Source of the DNA: Chelydra serpentina
Taxonomy: Eukaryota > Chordata > Testudines > Chelydridae
NCBI GenBank assembly: GCA_037349315.1
Contig: JBAIAC010000027.1
Span: 5,797,001-5,861,000, forward strand
Reading direction: 5' to 3'
DNA: 64,000 nt
Part shown: positions 12,661 through 29,060 of the stretch, one piece after another
Position numbering within the stretch: position 1 is the stretch's first letter
How the letters are laid out: each line of letters opens with the position of its first letter
Translations under genes and position numbers: made by a program
Notes under the pieces: model-generated
What the model saw: the letters and a program-made list of their open reading frames with translations, nothing else
Database searches by the model: none
What the model was told of the DNA's origin: nothing

Positions 12661-15600
12661 ACACCAGATGACGTTAAACATACACCACAGACAACACATA
12701 GAACGAACAAAACATATAAACTGAATTTCCTTGATTGGTTTTGAAAGGGGAGGAATGGGAGAAGTCACAGCAGAATAAAGTGGGCAGCAGCACTTTCTTG
12801 GTAGCAGCAACGGCGGTAGCAGCAACGGAGGTGAAAAGAGCATGTATTACAACCATCAAGCCTATAAAACACAGTTTCAAATGCCTGATACCGAAGTCCT
12901 TAAAATCATGATAGGTCTAAACCCTGTGCAGGGTGAACCCTAAGAAAATTACATCTGAAATGAAATCTGTTCCATCAGAAGACTAAGGAGATTCTTGGTC
13001 CTCTGACATTCCCACTTTGCCCAAATGTGTAAGAAGCCTGAAGCAGTTATCAGCAGGATACTGATGTTTCCTGTAGGTCAGCAGGTTATGAATTTAAAAT
13101 GCAGGTCACTTAGGAGCCATGAACTTGTAGAGAGGTCCACATCCCTCCTCGCCCAGTTTCCCCATTTGTCTCCAATGCTGTGATAAAAGGAACACTGAGA
13201 GAGCTCAGGTAGAAGTGTACCGCATCGTCAGGATCAAGGTTTTTGCAGCAGATGTCACAGATGACCTCAAAGCAATCAAACAGCTGTGCAAACTCACTTA
13301 CAACTACCCTTGGGATAAAGGTCGTGGACACTTGTTCAACAACATATTTCTTCAAACAATGGTTCCTTTTAACCCGGCATATAACTTTATATCCTGTGAA
13401 TATAACTTTAAAATCTTTTTTAAAAATATCACTAAAAATGGAACATAAATAACTAAATCCACTATTTTAAAACCGTTCTCTTGTCATACAGTAACCAAGA
13501 TCTTATTGGCCTACTTTGAACTTTCCAAAGATTAAAGAATAAGATTTTGCTATTCTGCTTTAGCATCAAACTGCATATTTACGAAAACCTGCAAAGTATA
13601 CCCTTCAACCAGACTACCAGACGTTTCATTGTTCTATCCGTCTGCTGATAGAGGTACCCTGTGTTAGAAAAGCACACACAGTATTTTTCAATGACCTGGG
13701 GGCAAAGGTCACTTATTATAAATGGATAATGAGACCTAATGCAATGTTCTGAGTGTGGACAAAGAAAGGGTCTATCCATAGCCCCCTGTGACTTGGTCAT
13801 TCAGGCTTTTATTTCCCCTGCACACTTAATGGAGCCAAACAATTGGCAGAAATGCTATACAGAAAGACTGAAACCGAGAGAAACTGCTGTATTGTAACTC
13901 TGATGGACAGATACAAATAGTGACCCTGAAACGGCGCCAGAATTCCTTTTACCACTAACATGGCAGACAGCTGTAGCATTCACCCTAAACTCCCATTTAG
14001 CCATTTGCTGGCAATTAAACTTACTGACGGAAGTGATAGCACATCAAACCACAGGCTACAGCTAATGTCAACCCATTACATTACTGCAGGTAAGCAGAGC
14101 CAGATAATTCCATTTTAGCATATATTTCCTAGGGAAAAAGCAAACAGGTATTTTTTTTTCTTGTGAATCCTGTTTTGTTTAATGGAACCTACTTGCTCAG
14201 GACTTTGCAGCATAACCTCAAAATCAGAGCATAACAAAACTGGAAAGCAAATATATCACACAAAATTCAGAACAGTACTTTCTCTGTTAATGCTATTCTT
14301 TGTCAATTTTCTTGATTTAAATCTGCAGTATTAAGATTTTCTTTTCTTCCTCTGTACTCCTCTATTAGATCTGTCAACTTACACTGTTCCCTCTTCCCTT
14401 AATTAAAATTTGATTTAAAAAAAAAAATCAAGATAACTCAAACTCTACAAATGAATTTTTAATACACATTTAGCTAGAATTTTTAGATTAACAAAATGTG
14501 TTCTATAAAATAACTGATAATGTGTACAAAGGCTAAGTTATTAGGGAGGTATCTCAAAATAGTAAAATACACTTAATGTGGAATTTTATTTTATTTTTCT
14601 TTCGTTAAAAGGCTCTCTCAGTACAAGAAGCAATTTGAGTTGAGTAGCTTTTTAAGCATTTATTAAAGTAGACAATGTGGCCACATTCATCCCTGATTTC
14701 AAGGTCAGCGATGAATCTGGCTCCCATACATATATAACACTAAAGGATTTTATTTTCACCACATTTATATGACACATGACTACTAGTTTAATCAGAAACT
14801 GAAAAAGTAGATAAATAAAACTGCTCTGTATAAAGTTACCTAAATTCATAAATCAGCTGTCTGTGTTTCTGGACAGATACTGGAATAACTGTATGCAATG
14901 TAAAAATTTCTATATGCAGGTAAGTGTGCAGTGAAAATACTTGTACTCAGTGAGGATGAAAGAACAAATGAACAGAAAATGTTGAAAAAAGGTAGGTCTG
15001 GCCCAAACATGCAAACTGCATAAACTCAGAAACATAACTGGAGTAAGTTAAAGTTTCTACTGACCAGATTTCAATTTGCTCAGGAACCAGCCATTCCCAT
15101 TGTTCTCCAATTTTTAAATAATTGCACAAGGCATTAACCTTGAAAGCATTATAGAACAACATCCATTGATAAAAATGAACTTACACATTGAATGCTTTTT
15201 ATTCTACAAAAGACTCGGGTATCTTCTTGATCTGTTGCTTTTCCCCTTATACAGGCATATTCATTATTAACAGCACAAGAGAATTCATATTCCAGGAAAG
15301 AGGCAAAATACGAGACAGCATCCCATGTCCTGCTCATAAGGATGGGGAAGAGATGAGGCATTTTCTTCCAAATATTAATTCCATCAAAGCAAGTGGAGTA
15401 TTTTAATTACTACCTACATTACTTCTTTGGGGCACTCACATTTATTTTTCCTCACGTCAGCAGATGAAGCCTAGTGTATTCTTTTTTGGTCCTATTGCCA
15501 AAAAGATGTGCAATGACATCACCAGAAGAGGACGCATAAGAAGTAGATTTCAGGGTATCAAAACTAACAAACCATCAGCAGCATGAGCATACTGTGCATA

Positions 15601-18573
15601 AGCAATTATCTCACCCTGTATTAAGAAACTAACCAGTTACTCTGCACTGTGAGCTATTGGAGGCTATGGACAAAACGTACAAACACATCCCCTAGAGCTA
15701 GGAACACAACTCCATATTTAGTTATCCAAATAAGTGGTCTGATTGTCAGTGGTGATGACCAGTGAGAGCTCTTGTTGACTTCAGTTGAAGCTATGGGTCC
15801 TTGGCACCCATGAATATTTACCTCGGAGCCTAACTTTAGACACTTACATTTTAAAATGTTGACTTCTCTACGTTTAATATCCTAAATAATGCATAACCAA
15901 CATGCACCCTCACAAGAATCCATCAGACTCAAACAAATCAGAACCCATGTACTTTTATTTGAAAATAACACGTTGCCAAATGCCAGCAAGATGCCTACTT
16001 GTGTATTACAGAAGCTATTGTGGCTGAAAGAGAGACGATTAATGCATATTTTTTGTGCAGTTTTGCCCTATTTCTCTGTGTTTTCCTTTGTTTTCATGAA
16101 GCACAACATATACCAGTAATTTGTCTAAAGGAGTTGTGTTCCCACAATGAGGTATATGAGCAACATCTTCCAATGGGAATGCTGTCCAAAGAAAGGTGAT
16201 CAAATCTAACCACCTAAGTAGCAGTTTGTAGTACTAGTCTGAAATTTGCTATTGCCAAATTGTTTATGGGAACTGGGGCAATGAATTTATTCTGTCCAGA
16301 GCTTTTTATTCCAAATAAAACTTGTTAAAATTAACCATTTTTCCCTGAGTCCATAAAATAGAGTAAATCCAACTCTCTGTTCTTACAAACCTCAAATTCA
16401 TGTTCTGTGTTCATTAGCATTTTCTCTCTACTATGAAATCATTTTCAATGTAATTTCTCTGGGTGGTGAAAGGTTTTATATTGTTCTCTGCTCTTGCAAA
16501 AGCAGTACTAATTTACAACTTGGTCATCCTTTCCATAGCAACCTTCACCAGATAATTCCAAAGATGTCTGCTGCAAATAGACTATACACTGCAGTGGGTC
16601 TGCTATCAAAATACTGGATTGGATTAATGCATCCACTTTACTGCCTGTGTTGTAAAAATATTAGATTATAGTCTGTACTTTTTCAGTTTTCACACATAAA
16701 TTAGATACAGAATTTAACAATACAATCTCTATACTTCCCTAGTGACTTTCATGTAGCAGAATTCCAAACTGATCTAATAAAAACATTAGTAATTCTTCCT
16801 TAATTAAGAAGAAATTCACTCCTATAGAGAGCAAGCATAAAACCTGTGCACTATGTAAATCCCACGTAAGCCCTATTTTGAAGGCTTAACTAGGACTTAA
16901 ACAGTGTACAGGACTTGTGCTGACCCCCAACGAAACAGTACAATTGACATTAAATAGAAAGGCACTATACCTGTAAGAAAGGGAGGTGAAAAGTTAATGT
17001 CCGTGTTTATCAGCCATTGAAGTGTAAACAAAAATTACTCTTATGAGGGTTTTTCTGTGTAACAAAGGTAGAATTTTGTTTACCAGTCTGCATCATATTT
17101 TTTTTTGTTTGTGGATTATGAGGTAACTCTACATCTCCTCTCCCACTCTCCTTCCCAGCATGGACAATTTCTTTACTATTTCCACTTACATCACTGTTTT
17201 CTTATCCTAATTATAATCTCCCAATTATATTCACTGCCTATGTCACTCAATTCACACATCCAAATGAAACAAATTAAAATTCCACAATCATAATTCTCAA
17301 CTGGGTTTTTAAGAGTGGAAAACACATCCCTTATGGGTGAACAACATTTTGAACTATCAGAGCTAAAACATGTTCATCTTAAATATGAAAGGATATTGCA
17401 TTTAGAAAATACTGTATAAAGTACAGAATAAAAGGTATGCAGAATTAAAACAAAAAATTAAACTATGCCTTCTGAATATTCTCCCAACCGAAGTAATCCT
17501 TTCCAATATTCTGATTTCCAGAAAGCATGCAACAGATGGACAGGTAGAGGTAATATCTTTAACTTGGCGGCGGTGTTGCTTTTACCAGTCACGTTTCAGA
17601 TTTATAATCTTTTGACCCAAATATCCACTTTTTACATTTTTAATTGCTTAAATAGGCTGGCATTGTTTGCACTGTCAATTAAGCAGAGGGTCTAGTTTTC
17701 CCATGAGCATCTTTACCTATGCAAAGAGTTTCTTCTTCATATAACTTCAAAATTATTATTTTATTATTTCAATCTCAGTTACCCAATTGAGAAAATAGAG
17801 ACTCAGTTTTCCCATAATAATCTCCCCATTTTGTATTATACTAAGGAAAAGAAAATGCATGTAATGTTACTGAACGTACAATGCAATATATGTTTGCTCC
17901 CTGCGATGAGGTAATGGATCTCACAGTTTGTAGCAGGTGGCCAGACATCTCTGGAAATGCTGCCAAGATTCTAGAGGGAAGTAGCCGCTTGAGATTTGGG
18001 CTACAAATAGCCCGGCAATCAGGAATTCCAGGGGAGTGGGAAGAATGTCGACAAGATGAGTTGTCAGCAAGCACCCGACTCATGAGGGAAAGTAAATACA
18101 AGCAAGAGAAAGAAAGAGGCTGTAGGAGCCTGAAGATCTTAGGAGACCACATGGGTATTCTCTCTGGCTTGCACTCATCTCTGGGATGTTTGAAGCTCTC
18201 TCTTATTGTCTGGGTTCGGGTCTACATAAAACCCTACCTAACACTCTTATCACTATGAGTACATTTGGTTGTATGAAAACTCTGCAAGTGATCCCATACT
18301 GAAGTAAACTGAACCTTCCTAGCAAATTCCTTCCACAGAACTGCTTCCTTCAGTTCTAAGCTACCGGAATTCCAGAGGTCCACTCCCCCAGTTCCTCCTC
18401 TGGACCCACCCAAAGAAACCCACCAGTAAATAACGGTTGTCACATGGTATGTTGAAAACAGAACATTAACAATTAAAGATGAGATACACTACATATTCTC
18501 CTGCATTTAGACACAATGGGCAACTCAAGAAAGCATTTAGGTGATGCCCTATCTTATTTAGATGTACCTGGCA

Positions 18574-19124
18574 ACACCAGCTACAATGGTGCCATGTGAA
18601 CACCTATTCTCACTTTCAGGTGATGTAAATAAGAAGCGGGCAGCATTATCTCCCGTAAATGTAAACAAACATGTTTATCTTCGTGACTGACTGAACCAGA
18701 AGTAGGACTGAGTGGACTTGTAGGCGCTAAAGTTTTACATTATTTTGTTTTTGAGTGCAGTTATGTGAAAAAATATATATTGTGAAAGTGCAACTTACAA
18801 ATGTAGAAAAAGAGATTGCACTACAATACTTGTATGAGGGGAACTGAAAATTACTATTTACTTGTATCTTTTTTTCAGTGCAAATATTTGTAATAAAAAA
18901 TAATAATATAAAGTGAGCCCTGTACATTTTGTATTCTGTGTTGTAACTGAAATCAATATATTTGAAAATGTAGAAAAACATCCAAAATATAATAAATTTA
19001 AATTGGCATTCTATAATTGTTTAACAGTGTGATTAAAACTGTGATTAATCGCAACTTTTTAAAAAATCTAGTGAATTTGTTTTACGTTAATTGCTTAAGT
19101 TAACAGCGAATAATTGACAGCCCT
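18574..19124 (+). pseudogene. hAT transposase C-terminal remnant and 3' terminal region
   Basis: Bases 18574-18690 read TPATMVPCEHLFSLSGDV followed by NKKRAALSPVNVNKHVYLRD and a stop. This is the hAT dimerisation domain signature (FS-x-x-G, then RR/KR-x-x-LSP-x-x-V). Downstream 3' sequence contains ctgtgattaatcgcaac and ends near gacagccct, the inverted form of the agggctgtc end typical of this family. The upstream frame is broken (stop at 18559). The left end is absent, so it is a truncated, dead copy. Confidence 0.75.
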
Positions 19125-19517
19125 ACTTTTAGTGCATATTTTTAACCTGTAGCAAATGTTTCTAGTTGAGCTATAAATGGCTATTTTCATTAGAATAGGG
19201 GCTTGTAATGGAAATGTTGAGACATTTGACAAAACTTTAACTACATAAATTCCAGCATGATGCTACACTTCCGAACATGAAAAATTCAATCAAATACAAT
19301 TTTAGAAGTGTCTAAATCATCATTCGTTCCACGTGCATTGCCTTATAGAATAAACATTCCCTGGTCACTAGTATTGACACACTGAATTTTTTTTTAAAAA
19401 AAGGCTTGTTGATAACAATGCTATCTTGTCTCAAGAATGTAAGTTAAGAAATTGTTTTAGAAAGTCACCAGTTCACATGAAACTTGCATGTACAAAAAGA
19501 CAAAAAGAGCTAAGCTA

Positions 19518-21952
<2,435 letters not shown>

Positions 21953-22034
21953 TTAACACAACATAATTCTCAAAGTTACATTTACTAGTGATCCAAGAGG
22001 ACCCTCACTCAACTTTCATTCCAAGTCCCAAGGC

Positions 22035-22118
22035 CCTGATTTTCAGAATTACTGAGCGTTTCTAGCTGCCACTAGTTTCAACTGGAATTGTGAGTGCTCA
22101 CAGTTTCTGAAAATCAGG
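22035..22118. repeat. Palindromic fold-back repeat
   Basis: A perfect 14-bp arm cctgattttcagaa (22035-22048) pairs with ttctgaaaatcagg (22105-22118). Inside, actgagcg faces gtgagtgctcac more loosely. Same family as the repeat at 60101-60190. Confidence 0.8.
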
Positions 22119-23819
22119 TTCCTTAACTGCTGAGCTTTAAGAACAGGACTGTCTAATAATGCAGAATTGTTTAAGTTGTTTGAAAGACTCAGTATTGCAT
22201 ATCTGCAATCATCAGGAACAACTTCCAGATTGAATGCAAACATTTTTACACATCTTATTATTGAGTCTCTGGGGAAAGAAAGTCTAGATTCTGGGTCAAT
22301 CACTTTAGCTGGTTGCCATTTTCTTGCATTTTTAAAGAGGAGACACTTACAAACAATCCTAACATGTTCTGCAGTGCAGAGTTATCTATGTTTGGTTTCA
22401 ATTCCGCTGTGGGAGAAATGGGATGGGGGCAGGGAGGCGAGAGGAAAGAACATGCAGCGGATACAAGGAAATGGAGACAACATGTACAATAATAATGCTA
22501 TGTAAAAAACATTATTGCATAGAATGAAATTAAGAAATGCTGTCCTCTGGGACACCATAGACTGCATGTAGCAGATCCAATGGTATGTAATGAGGTTCAG
22601 TGATGACACCATTCAAATTTTTTTCTTCTTGTGTCCTTTAAAAAAAACAACATGTGCTTTTATCATTTTGCTGGTGTGAAATTGATCAAAGGCCAATCTA
22701 AACCAGGAATCTGGAGATTAATTAAGACCCCAACACTGGAGGATTATTTTCAGTTTTACACGCATTCGGAATAATTTCTGGAGCAATGTTCATTTCCTCA
22801 GTTAATTTAACCACAAAATAAAAGGGCTGCCTGAGATGCTATTTTCCCTTTACCACAGTCCCAGTGTTCTCCTTCCCCACAATCCCAGCCTCCCTTCTCC
22901 CTCATCTGTCTGTTTCATCCCTCTCTCTTCTTCGATTTCTCACATACTGCTTTGTACTGCCACCTTCCCACTTTGCTTATTTTCTTTGCTGGCTTTGTTG
23001 ATCGACAAATCACCATCCTTCCCGTGAGTTCTGAATTTATCATATTCCCTGTTCTCATTCCTCTTAATTTTTGCACAATGTGATCTTCAAGCCTATAGGT
23101 ATAAGAAAGGCCCTATTTTTATTGCATTATCATGGGTTCAAGAGCAGAAAACCAAACAGAAAAACAACGGATAATAAAACAACCCTAATCTGGTGTATAA
23201 TTATAAAGGAACTTGCGTCTTTCATATTAGTCAGCATTTTTTTATTATTACTAACCACTTATAAATTGGTGATGTGGCTCAGCAGAAATGAACCTGCAGT
23301 AACCAGCAAGGATTTATTTCAACAGAAGCTAATTTGTAATCAACATAATTAAGAAATCAAGTTACCATAAGCAAACACGAATATAACAAGAAGGATTCCT
23401 TGAGCTGGGCTTCAAACAGCCTTCTCTGCCCCTTCATGAATAGGCTCTACCCGCCCAAAGGCATTCTCATCCTCCCCTATCTCCAGTAGTCTTGTTTAAA
23501 GCTTGAACCTGCTCCCCTTGAAGTCAATAGCAAAATGCTCACTGACATCAATAGAGAAGGATCAAGGCCTTACAGCCCTTCCTGGGTGCACAGTGAAGCT
23601 GGAGTGTGATGGGAAATGAAGTAGTGTCCCTGGAGCGTGTCATGCCATTATTTTCAAGCATTTACAATTCAGCTGGGAGGGAGGAAGGGGCGGACGGGGG
23701 GGAGGGAAGAAGTGCCTTCAACAAGAACTCATCCAAGGAGTGAATATTTTTCCTAGAACATATTGAGGGAAATCGGCGTCGTCATTTTTAAGATTGAGAG
23801 AAAAGATTAATAGTTTGCA

Positions 23820-23985
23820 ATTATACTGCATTTTCAGGCAAAGATTTCAAAGGACTTTATAGACAACAGTAATATAGCCTCCCAACACCCCCGGGAGACT
23901 GTTTTATCCCGGTTTTACAGATGGGTCAACTGAGGCACAGAGAGGTTAAAGCTGCTTGCTGCAGGTCACACATACGACGAGTCTG
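23820..23985 (-). repeat. MIR-like SINE relic
   Basis: Contains ggttttacagatgggtcaac, tgaggcacagagaggttaaa and gctgcaggtcacacatac in antisense MIR order, preceded by the 3' part aaaggactttatagaca. Confidence 0.85.
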
Positions 23986-24836
23986 CGGTCACATAGGAGA
24001 ATGTTTTGTTTTGAAAAACCTCTCAAAAGACTCTTCATTACACTGACTTAGGGCCTGTGCCAAAGCCACAAAAGTCATTGGAAAGACTCCCAGGGACTTC
24101 TGTGGGCTTCTGATCAGACCCCTAGCTCTCTTGCATCTGTGAAAGACCAGAATGCCCCTAAAGAGCAATTACAATTTATTGTATCAATAACCAGAATACT
24201 GATCTACCACATAGCACTTGATACATCAGACTGTTACAACTCTAATTACAGACTACTGGGTCAAAAAATCTGTGTTCTAAAAAGTTTCCAGTTAGATTGT
24301 TAAACTGCCTTGTTTCCAAAGGAACTATTACAATCTACATTAAAATATTACACCTAGCATTGAAATATTAAAATGTATGTGAGATTTTATTATACTTTTT
24401 TTTAAAAATAGCTTATCAAAGCAAGATTTTCTACCATTTCTATAACAAACAATGCATCAATCACTACTTTTTAGATCCTTAACTTCCAGTGAAAAGGTAT
24501 CAATAGATTAAGACGTGATTAGTGTCTCCTGCAGAAATGGAAGTGGAAGCTTAAATGTATGCACATATGACTATTGCTATCTATTGAAATACACCTCAAT
24601 CAATAAGTGATTGTATTTCATATGAAAACAGGAGAGTCTGGTACAGTAACTTGCATAAGACTGTTTGCATATGAAGCAAAAATTGAGTGTGAGTACAATC
24701 GAGATGTATTAATTTCTTCCTGTCACCAGTTTTGCAGACAATTGTGAATATTTTCATAGTTAAATCTGAGAACAACAAAAATATTTTTTGGGGACAATAT
24801 ACATGAAAAGACAGGAAAAGAGGAAAATATACTCTG

Positions 24837-24930
24837 GGTCAAATTCTGCTCTCAGTTACACTGGTGTAACTCTTGGAATAACTTAATTGGCTTCAATAGA
24901 GTTTTATGAATTTACAGCAGTGTAACTGGT
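24837..24930. repeat. Palindromic fold-back repeat
   Basis: Perfect 10-bp arms cagttacact (24853-24862) and agtgtaactg (24919-24928) inside a longer decayed palindrome beginning gggtcaaattctgctctc. The centre has the ttcaatagag core. Same layout as 46169-46262. Confidence 0.65.
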
Positions 24931-26764
24931 CTTCTAATCATAAAAACTGAAAACCTCTATAGGGGCTTTTCCCACCACAACTGCCAAAGAATTATGCTTG
25001 TCCAAAAATAAATATAAGCACATTTAAAGGAAATTATATAAACAACATTATATTTACACCATATCTTTACAACATACATCTTTCAAGGCATGCATTTAAG
25101 TGTTGCTTTTCAGTGCCAAAACATTTTCTGTTCAAGAATGATGTTTTGTAGACGGAAAGCGGAGACCTTGTAAAACATGGTTCTCATGTGGTTAAACTTT
25201 GTACTGTTAAAAAAAAAAACTATCATATTTGGTTTAGACATATTTCTGAAAAAATTATAATGACGTCAACAAATCCATACTGGAAAGTTTTATAACACTG
25301 GAATCTTTAATGTTACCCCCCGTCTTAATTTACTAGAGAGTTTTCTTTAATACATTCCCAAACTATTTTCCCTTAAAGGACTTCTAGAGTCCAGTGGTTT
25401 TCAAAACTGATATATGTGGTAAAACTGTTAGAGACATATATATTCATGTAATTGTGAATTTTTTTAACATCTTCTTGGGAACTATAAATCCTAATTATTA
25501 TGTGTACGTGATCAACTTTTCAAGCTTCATAAATGATAACAAAACAAGAATGGTGACGATAGGTGGTGACTAACTTGTTTCTACTGTGAACTCCTGCTCT
25601 TTACTCCCCCTTAACCTGTCAACACCTCATAAATTTCTTTGAGTACTGAAATTATAAGCCAATTGGCCTCACTTAAAAAAAATAAATTTAAATGAATATT
25701 TGAAGTATAATAACTTTCAACACATTAAACCATAATTTTTATTACAAGGAATATGATGCAACAAGATCAAGCTAAAAAAAGAATCAATCAGTTTATAAAA
25801 CAAGATGGGAAACTAATGGGTATAAAGTATACATTATCCTTATTTTCAGTGCGTCACCTTGACAGATGATAGCACTATATTTAACAGATACCAAAAAGAT
25901 CAAATATCCTATTTTTCTAGGTCTGGGTCTTTCTGAACTACTGTACATGGACCAGCAACTCAAAAAGACACAGCTAACAACAATGGGACCCATAACCCCC
26001 TCCTGTGGTACAATCTGAAGGAAAGGACAAAAAAGTGGAGGACTCTCTGATGTCCTCTCTGATGGAGACTTCTTCCTAATTATTTCATTAGTGGTGCTGG
26101 GGAGTATTCTCACCCTGCAAATGAACAGGCTGTAGGCCCAACTCATAAACCCTACAGATCCCTTAAGAGACCAGGGCCATCTACCTTCATCCACACTGGT
26201 CCTGGGCCCCCCACACCACTTCCCCATGCTCTGGCTCCAATGGAGCCACTTTGGCAGCCAGCGGCAGGGTGGCGTAAGGCCCTATGCAAATGGAATACTG
26301 ACTCTGGAGGCTTTTTATTTTCACCTTGAGCTCTGCAGCAAGCAATAGTAGGGGTATGGAGGTGGGGGCCATTGAGATAATGCATGTCCTCTGGCCTGCA
26401 CCTCTTACCACAAAAATCATTTCTTAGGTCTGGCCTCAGGGTCTGCGGGAAGACACTGCCTTTATGCATAGGAGGGAGATGTATGTGAATAGGATCCCCT
26501 CTGCATGTGGCTCTCAGAAGCACAATTAGCACAACAACAATAAAACATTTAGCACTCTGGGCTTCACCCTGCTTTAACTCTAATGCAAGTTTTGTCTGAA
26601 TTAGTAGTGCAAGACAGGGCCCTATATACCACATCTTCGAGTGCTCTACAGGCACTGGGCCTGCTCTTACTCCAATTGAAAACAGCAGCAAATCTCCTAT
26701 TAAAAGCCAAATCTGTCCTACAGAGAAGCAAAGAAATGCCAGCAATTCTTTTCTGAAACAGTGA

Positions 26765-26832
26765 CCAAGGTGGGTACAGACCCAGGAATTCCTGTCCCCA
26801 GTCCAATGTGCTAACCACTAGGAAATAGTGCC
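26765..26832 (-). repeat. MIR tRNA-derived head fragment
   Basis: On the minus strand it reads cctagtggttagcacattgg, actggggacaggaattcctg then ggtctgtaccc. This is the MIR 5' head, with an A-box-like tagtggttagcac and a decayed B box. Confidence 0.65.
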
Positions 26833-27069
26833 TTAAATAATTTCTTATTACACTTAGTAGAAGATTAAAATTAAAAATGTTCATGAGTTCACCAGTTAAA
26901 ATGTCAAAAAGAATCAAGCACCCTACTTTTTGAGTAGCACCAAAGCTGCACAATAAATATTTGATTTCCCCTTACATTTAGGTCCTGATTTCGGAGAGCA
27001 GGTAAGCACACACTTAAATCTCTCTCTATTCAGGACAGTACTTAAGTCCCATTGACTTCAATTTAAAGT

Positions 27070-27325
27070 TAAACACACGTTAGTGACCGCCCTGCACCTT
27101 TAAGATGGAGGGACCTGGAGGGAAAAAGAGGGGGAACTGGTAAAAGCCCCCCAGGTAATTACGGCATAAACATGGGGGTACCTGCACTGTACATTGTTAT
27201 CTGCCGGGTAGACCCAGACATTTAATAATAAAGTTGCGGCCTGATTAAACCCATGTTAAATGTCTCCTGTCCTTCTTTCGGAATAGCCAGACAAGGTGCT
27301 GTCCTCAAACAGCAACACTTTCCTG
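27070..27325 (+). repeat. Possible LTR or retroelement 3' end
   Basis: A GC-richer patch: ctgcacctttaagatggagg, gcgg/ccgg words, and atttaataataaagttgcgg with a polyadenylation signal, followed by aacccatgttaaatgtctcc. It resembles a solo LTR but no TG/CA ends or target duplication could be fixed. Another old retroelement end is possible. Confidence 0.25.
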
Positions 27326-28988
27326 AATCTGGGTGTTCCTGAATGACAACGTATATCTTATTTAAATGCATGTACGGTTTGTCCATGTCCTGGGAAAAAT
27401 GAGAAGAGCAATTGCTACTAGAAAAGGACTTAAAAGAGCAAGCAGTTGATAAACAAGAGAAAGGCTCCATTTCCTCAGATCTTGCAAAGAAGAGACTTTG
27501 AGAAATAAAATGTAGGCTTTTTTCATGCCTTCAGTATAACATGAAAAATGATTATTTTAGAAATTAAGGATAATTGCTGATTGTTGTAACAAATCCTTAG
27601 GCTTAACTTCTACAAATGTCTTTTTTGTTGCATCACAGTAAAAGTGTTTATAAAAGGATCATAGCAGTGATACTAATTTAAACATTCTGATTTTCTATTT
27701 TGTTTTGTTGAGTGAGATTTAAGGTGGATTATAAGTATTAAAATATTTTTTATCTAAGCAGACAATTATACAGTACCAAAAACAGGCATACAGGGTTTCT
27801 CAAAAAGCTACTTCTGTCTGAAAAATAAATTTTACCCTTTTAAATATGAGTCTTAAAATTGTGGTTTCATAAATGAAATAGTTACATGAAACTCTTTTAA
27901 AATTCATTTTAAAAAGCAAAAGAAGTTAAGGCATTCATATTGCATTATTGTATATTTTTAGCTTCAATCTAGGAGATTAAAATCTACTAATTAGTTAAAA
28001 GCGATAATTTACATAAATATGATATAATAGAACTGATCTACAATTTACACTGTATTTAGGTTAATTAGTCTCATTCTACCTGTTTAGAATTATGTTACCA
28101 AAGAATAAGTTTTCATGTTTGTTGCATTAACAAAGACACCAACTGACAATTATTATCTGTAATCTACAAACTGGTGAACAACTGAAACCTCTAAAATGTT
28201 AATGTATTTTAATTTTGAAGGAAAAAGTTATATCAACAATAAATTAGTAAACAAACTGGAAAATGTCTTTCCAAGTTCCGGCAGAAAAATACTGCATGAA
28301 ATTTACAGTTACATTTGCAAGAATACTCAAAAATTGCATCTCTCTCAAGAATAATCATGGTGATTATAAATTATAAATGTTGTAAATAAATTAGTTTATA
28401 GTGTTTTGCCTAAAATCAAGTAAATAAAGACATGATCCCAGTTTCCATTCCATGGAGCTAAGAAGAAAAACTACCCCAAAAATATTTACAGGTCCTTAAA
28501 TTCAACAGACAAATCTTTGCTCAAAACTGTCAAATCTTGGCTCATTTTGCCGCCATAATTTGAAGTCTCATTAAGATTTTAATGGAAACAACATGCCCTA
28601 CATCTTTTTCATTCCCTGCCCCCAAGTGTATTTTTTTGTCCCAATGTCTGTGTAGGCAAGTAAAGACTATTTTCTTGTGCGCCAACACTGGCATCAAACA
28701 GACCACAAAAGAGTCTTGTAAAAGACAAGCAATGATTTTAAAGTCTATTATATTTCATATATTCCTCTCTTTAATCTAGGTCTTTTAATCTTGTTTCACT
28801 CTAAAATCATTTCTGGTTGACAAGTGTCTATGACTGTCTTTGTTGAAGCTAGGGGAGCCTGCTTTATGAATCTAGGCTACTGATGCATCCATTTATTAGA
28901 TAATCCACATTCAAAACTTTTTGTCTGATGCCTGTACAGTTAATAGGGAAAAACTATCAGATGGAATGCTCAACTACATGGAAAACTA

Positions 28989-29060
28989 CATGAAGTGGGT
29001 TCTTAACCCACGAAAGCTTATGCTGAAATAAATTTGTTAGTCTCTAAGGTGCCACAGGTA
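28989..29060 (+). mobile_element. SINE-like retroposon fragment
   Basis: gaagtgggttcttaacccac, gaaagcttatgctgaaataa and gttagtctctaaggtgccac match the element at 11788-11951 in order, truncated after ggtgccacagg and followed by T-rich sequence. A diverged subfamily: aaataaatttgttagtctct replaces the other copies' caatacgtctgttagtctat. Confidence 0.75.

Noticed and set aside
17881..18258. 125-codon plus-strand open frame
   Set aside because: No family recognised, the sequence is interspersed with decayed repeat-like words and is next to a hAT remnant; nothing supports expression.
26152..26745. 197-codon minus-strand open frame, the longest in the window
   Set aside because: No recognisable domain, no splice or start context, low-complexity stretches, and it overlaps other frames. 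Best explained as chance in a locally GC-richer intron segment.
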